Positions 6,731 to 7,701 of a stretch of 7,701 nt of DNA are shown in pieces. The number at the start of each line of letters is the position of its first letter. The first letter of the stretch is position 1. Both the position numbers and the translations under genes were made by a program. This DNA comes from Frankiales bacterium. Lineage in GTDB: Bacteria; Actinomycetota; Actinomycetes; Mycobacteriales; SCTD01. The stretch covers positions 1 to 7,701 of the forward strand of contig JAOPWI010000154.1 of assembly GCA_025965755.1 (NCBI GenBank), in the 5' to 3' direction. Below the pieces are notes generated by a model. It saw only the letters and a list, made by a program, of their open reading frames with translations. It was not told the origin of the DNA and did not search any database.

Positions 6731-7701
6731 GTGGACACCCCCGGCCGGACCGTCGGCGGCCGTTACCGGCTGATCGAGCCGCTCGGGCGCGGCGGCATGG
6801 GCACCGTCTGGCGGGCCGAGGACGCCGTGCTGGGCCGCCAGGTCGCGGTCAAGGAGGTCGCGTTTCCGCACGGGCTGTCCGACGAGGACCGGGAGAACCT
6901 GCGCGAGCGCACCCGCCGGGAGGCCCGCGCCGCGGCCCGCCTGGACCATCCGAGCGCCGTCACCGTCTACGACGTCGTCGAGGAGGACGGCCAGCCCTGG
7001 CTGGTGCTGGAGCTGGTCGAGGCCCGCACCCTGGCCGAGCTGGTCCGCTCCGACGGCCCGCTGACGGTGCGCGAGACGGCCCACGTCGGGCTGGCGCTGC
7101 TGGGCGCGCTCGAGGCCGCCCACGCCCAGGGCATCGTCCACCGGGACGTGAAGCCGTCCAACGTGCTGATCAGCCGCACCGGCAGCACCGGCCTGGGCCG
7201 GGTGGTGCTCACCGACTTCGGCATCGCGACCTCCGCCGGCGACGCCTCGATCACCAGCACCGGCCTGCTGCTCGGCAGCCCGTCCTACATCTCGCCCGAG
7301 CGCGCTCGGGGCCTGCCGCCCGGACCGGCCGCGGACCTGTGGTCGCTCGGCGCGACGCTGTTCACCGCGGTCGAGGGCCGCCCGCCCTACGACAAGGGCG
7401 AGCCGCTGCCCACCCTGACGGCGGTCGTCACCGGCGACCAGGAGCCCTACGTCGCCGCCGGCCCGCTGGTCCCCGTCCTGGACGGCCTGCTCGCGCCGGA
7501 CCCGGACCGCCGGCTGTCCAGCAGCCAGGCCCGCGCGCTGCTGCAGGAGGTCCTCAGCACGGCCGACCTGGGCGCCCTGCCCGTTCCCCAGCCCGAGCCG
7601 CAGGCCGAGGTCCGGTCCGAGCGCACCACCGCGCTGCCGGTCGGGCCGGGGGCCGGCCTGCCCGCGCCCGAGCCGGTGGCGCCGCGGACCGTGGTCGCGG
7701 C
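6731..7701 (+). CDS. PknB-type serine/threonine protein kinase (3' end beyond the window)
   Basis: 323 codons are visible; the C-terminus is cut by the right edge. The complete eukaryotic-like kinase domain is present. Seen: the glycine loop GRGGMGTVW (19-27); the ATP-anchoring Lys41 in AVKE; the alpha-C Glu64; the catalytic HRDVKPSN (137-144) with Asp139 and Asn144; DFG (162-164); an activation loop rich in Ser/Thr (about 166-187) as expected for autophosphorylation; SPE (188-190); the structural Asp202 in DLWS; and Arg261 near the domain end. From about residue 283 a Pro/Ala/Glu-rich linker begins, as seen before the transmembrane and sensor domains of PknB-like kinases; those would lie outside the window, so a membrane anchor cannot be judged. 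GTG 6731 is the first possible start after an in-frame TAG at 6719, and the RYRLIEPLGRGG opening follows at once, as usual. It phosphorylates Ser/Thr of unknown targets. It is divergent from the mutase gene. Confidence 0.93.
   Translation, partial: MDTPGRTVGGRYRLIEPLGRGGMGTVWRAEDAVLGRQVAVKEVAFPHGLSDEDRENLRERTRREARAAARLDHPSAVTVYDVVEEDGQPWLVLELVEARTLAELVRSDGPLTVRETAHVGLALLGALEAAHAQGIVHRDVKPSNVLISRTGSTGLGRVVLTDFGIATSAGDASITSTGLLLGSPSYISPERARGLPPGPAADLWSLGATLFTAVEGRPPYDKGEPLPTLTAVVTGDQEPYVAAGPLVPVLDGLLAPDPDRRLSSSQARALLQEVLSTADLGALPVPQPEPQAEVRSERTTALPVGPGAGLPAPEPVAPRTVVA

Overview
The window is very GC-rich, coding-dense DNA with strong G/C third-position bias. Together with an LpdA-type quinone reductase and a PknB-type Ser/Thr kinase, this points to an Actinomycetota chromosome; I cannot name the genus. 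I see no rRNA, tRNA, CRISPR array, insertion sequence, integrase or phage gene. It reads as ordinary chromosomal territory, not as an accessory island or a recognisable new system.

Layout from left to right. (1) The 3' part of an unidentified plus-strand gene (2-673). (2) Convergent with it, on the minus strand, an LpdA-like FAD/NAD(P)H:quinone oxidoreductase (697-2076). (3) Divergent from that across only 41 bp, a small gamma-glutamylcyclotransferase-family protein (2118-2570). (4) A minus-strand block of three genes. In transcription order these are a stand-alone methylmalonyl-CoA mutase large subunit (6647-5070), a GCS2-family glutamate-cysteine ligase-like enzyme (4992-3802) and an M20 amidohydrolase (3802-2606); the last two overlap by one base (TGATG) and almost certainly form an operon. 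(5) Divergent from the mutase, a PknB-type serine/threonine kinase (6731 onward) cut by the right edge.

Functional links: the GCS2 ligase (forms gamma-glutamyl amide bonds), the M20 amidohydrolase (cleaves amides) and the cyclotransferase (opens gamma-glutamyl amides) sit together and could form a small amide/gamma-glutamyl turnover module; this is inference. The order lpdA - cyclotransferase - M20 amidohydrolase resembles, from memory, the Mycobacterium tuberculosis Rv3303c-Rv3304-Rv3305c neighbourhood. The mutase retains the residues expected for methylmalonyl-CoA but lacks a B12-binding domain, so it needs a small subunit encoded elsewhere.

A repeated regulatory pattern is that several genes have a -10-like hexamer ending 6-7 bases before the start codon and no good Shine-Dalgarno sequence. 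This suggests leaderless transcripts and helped to fix the starts. The GCS2 gene opens at 4992 rather than further upstream inside the mutase gene, and the kinase opens at GTG 6731 just after an in-frame stop.
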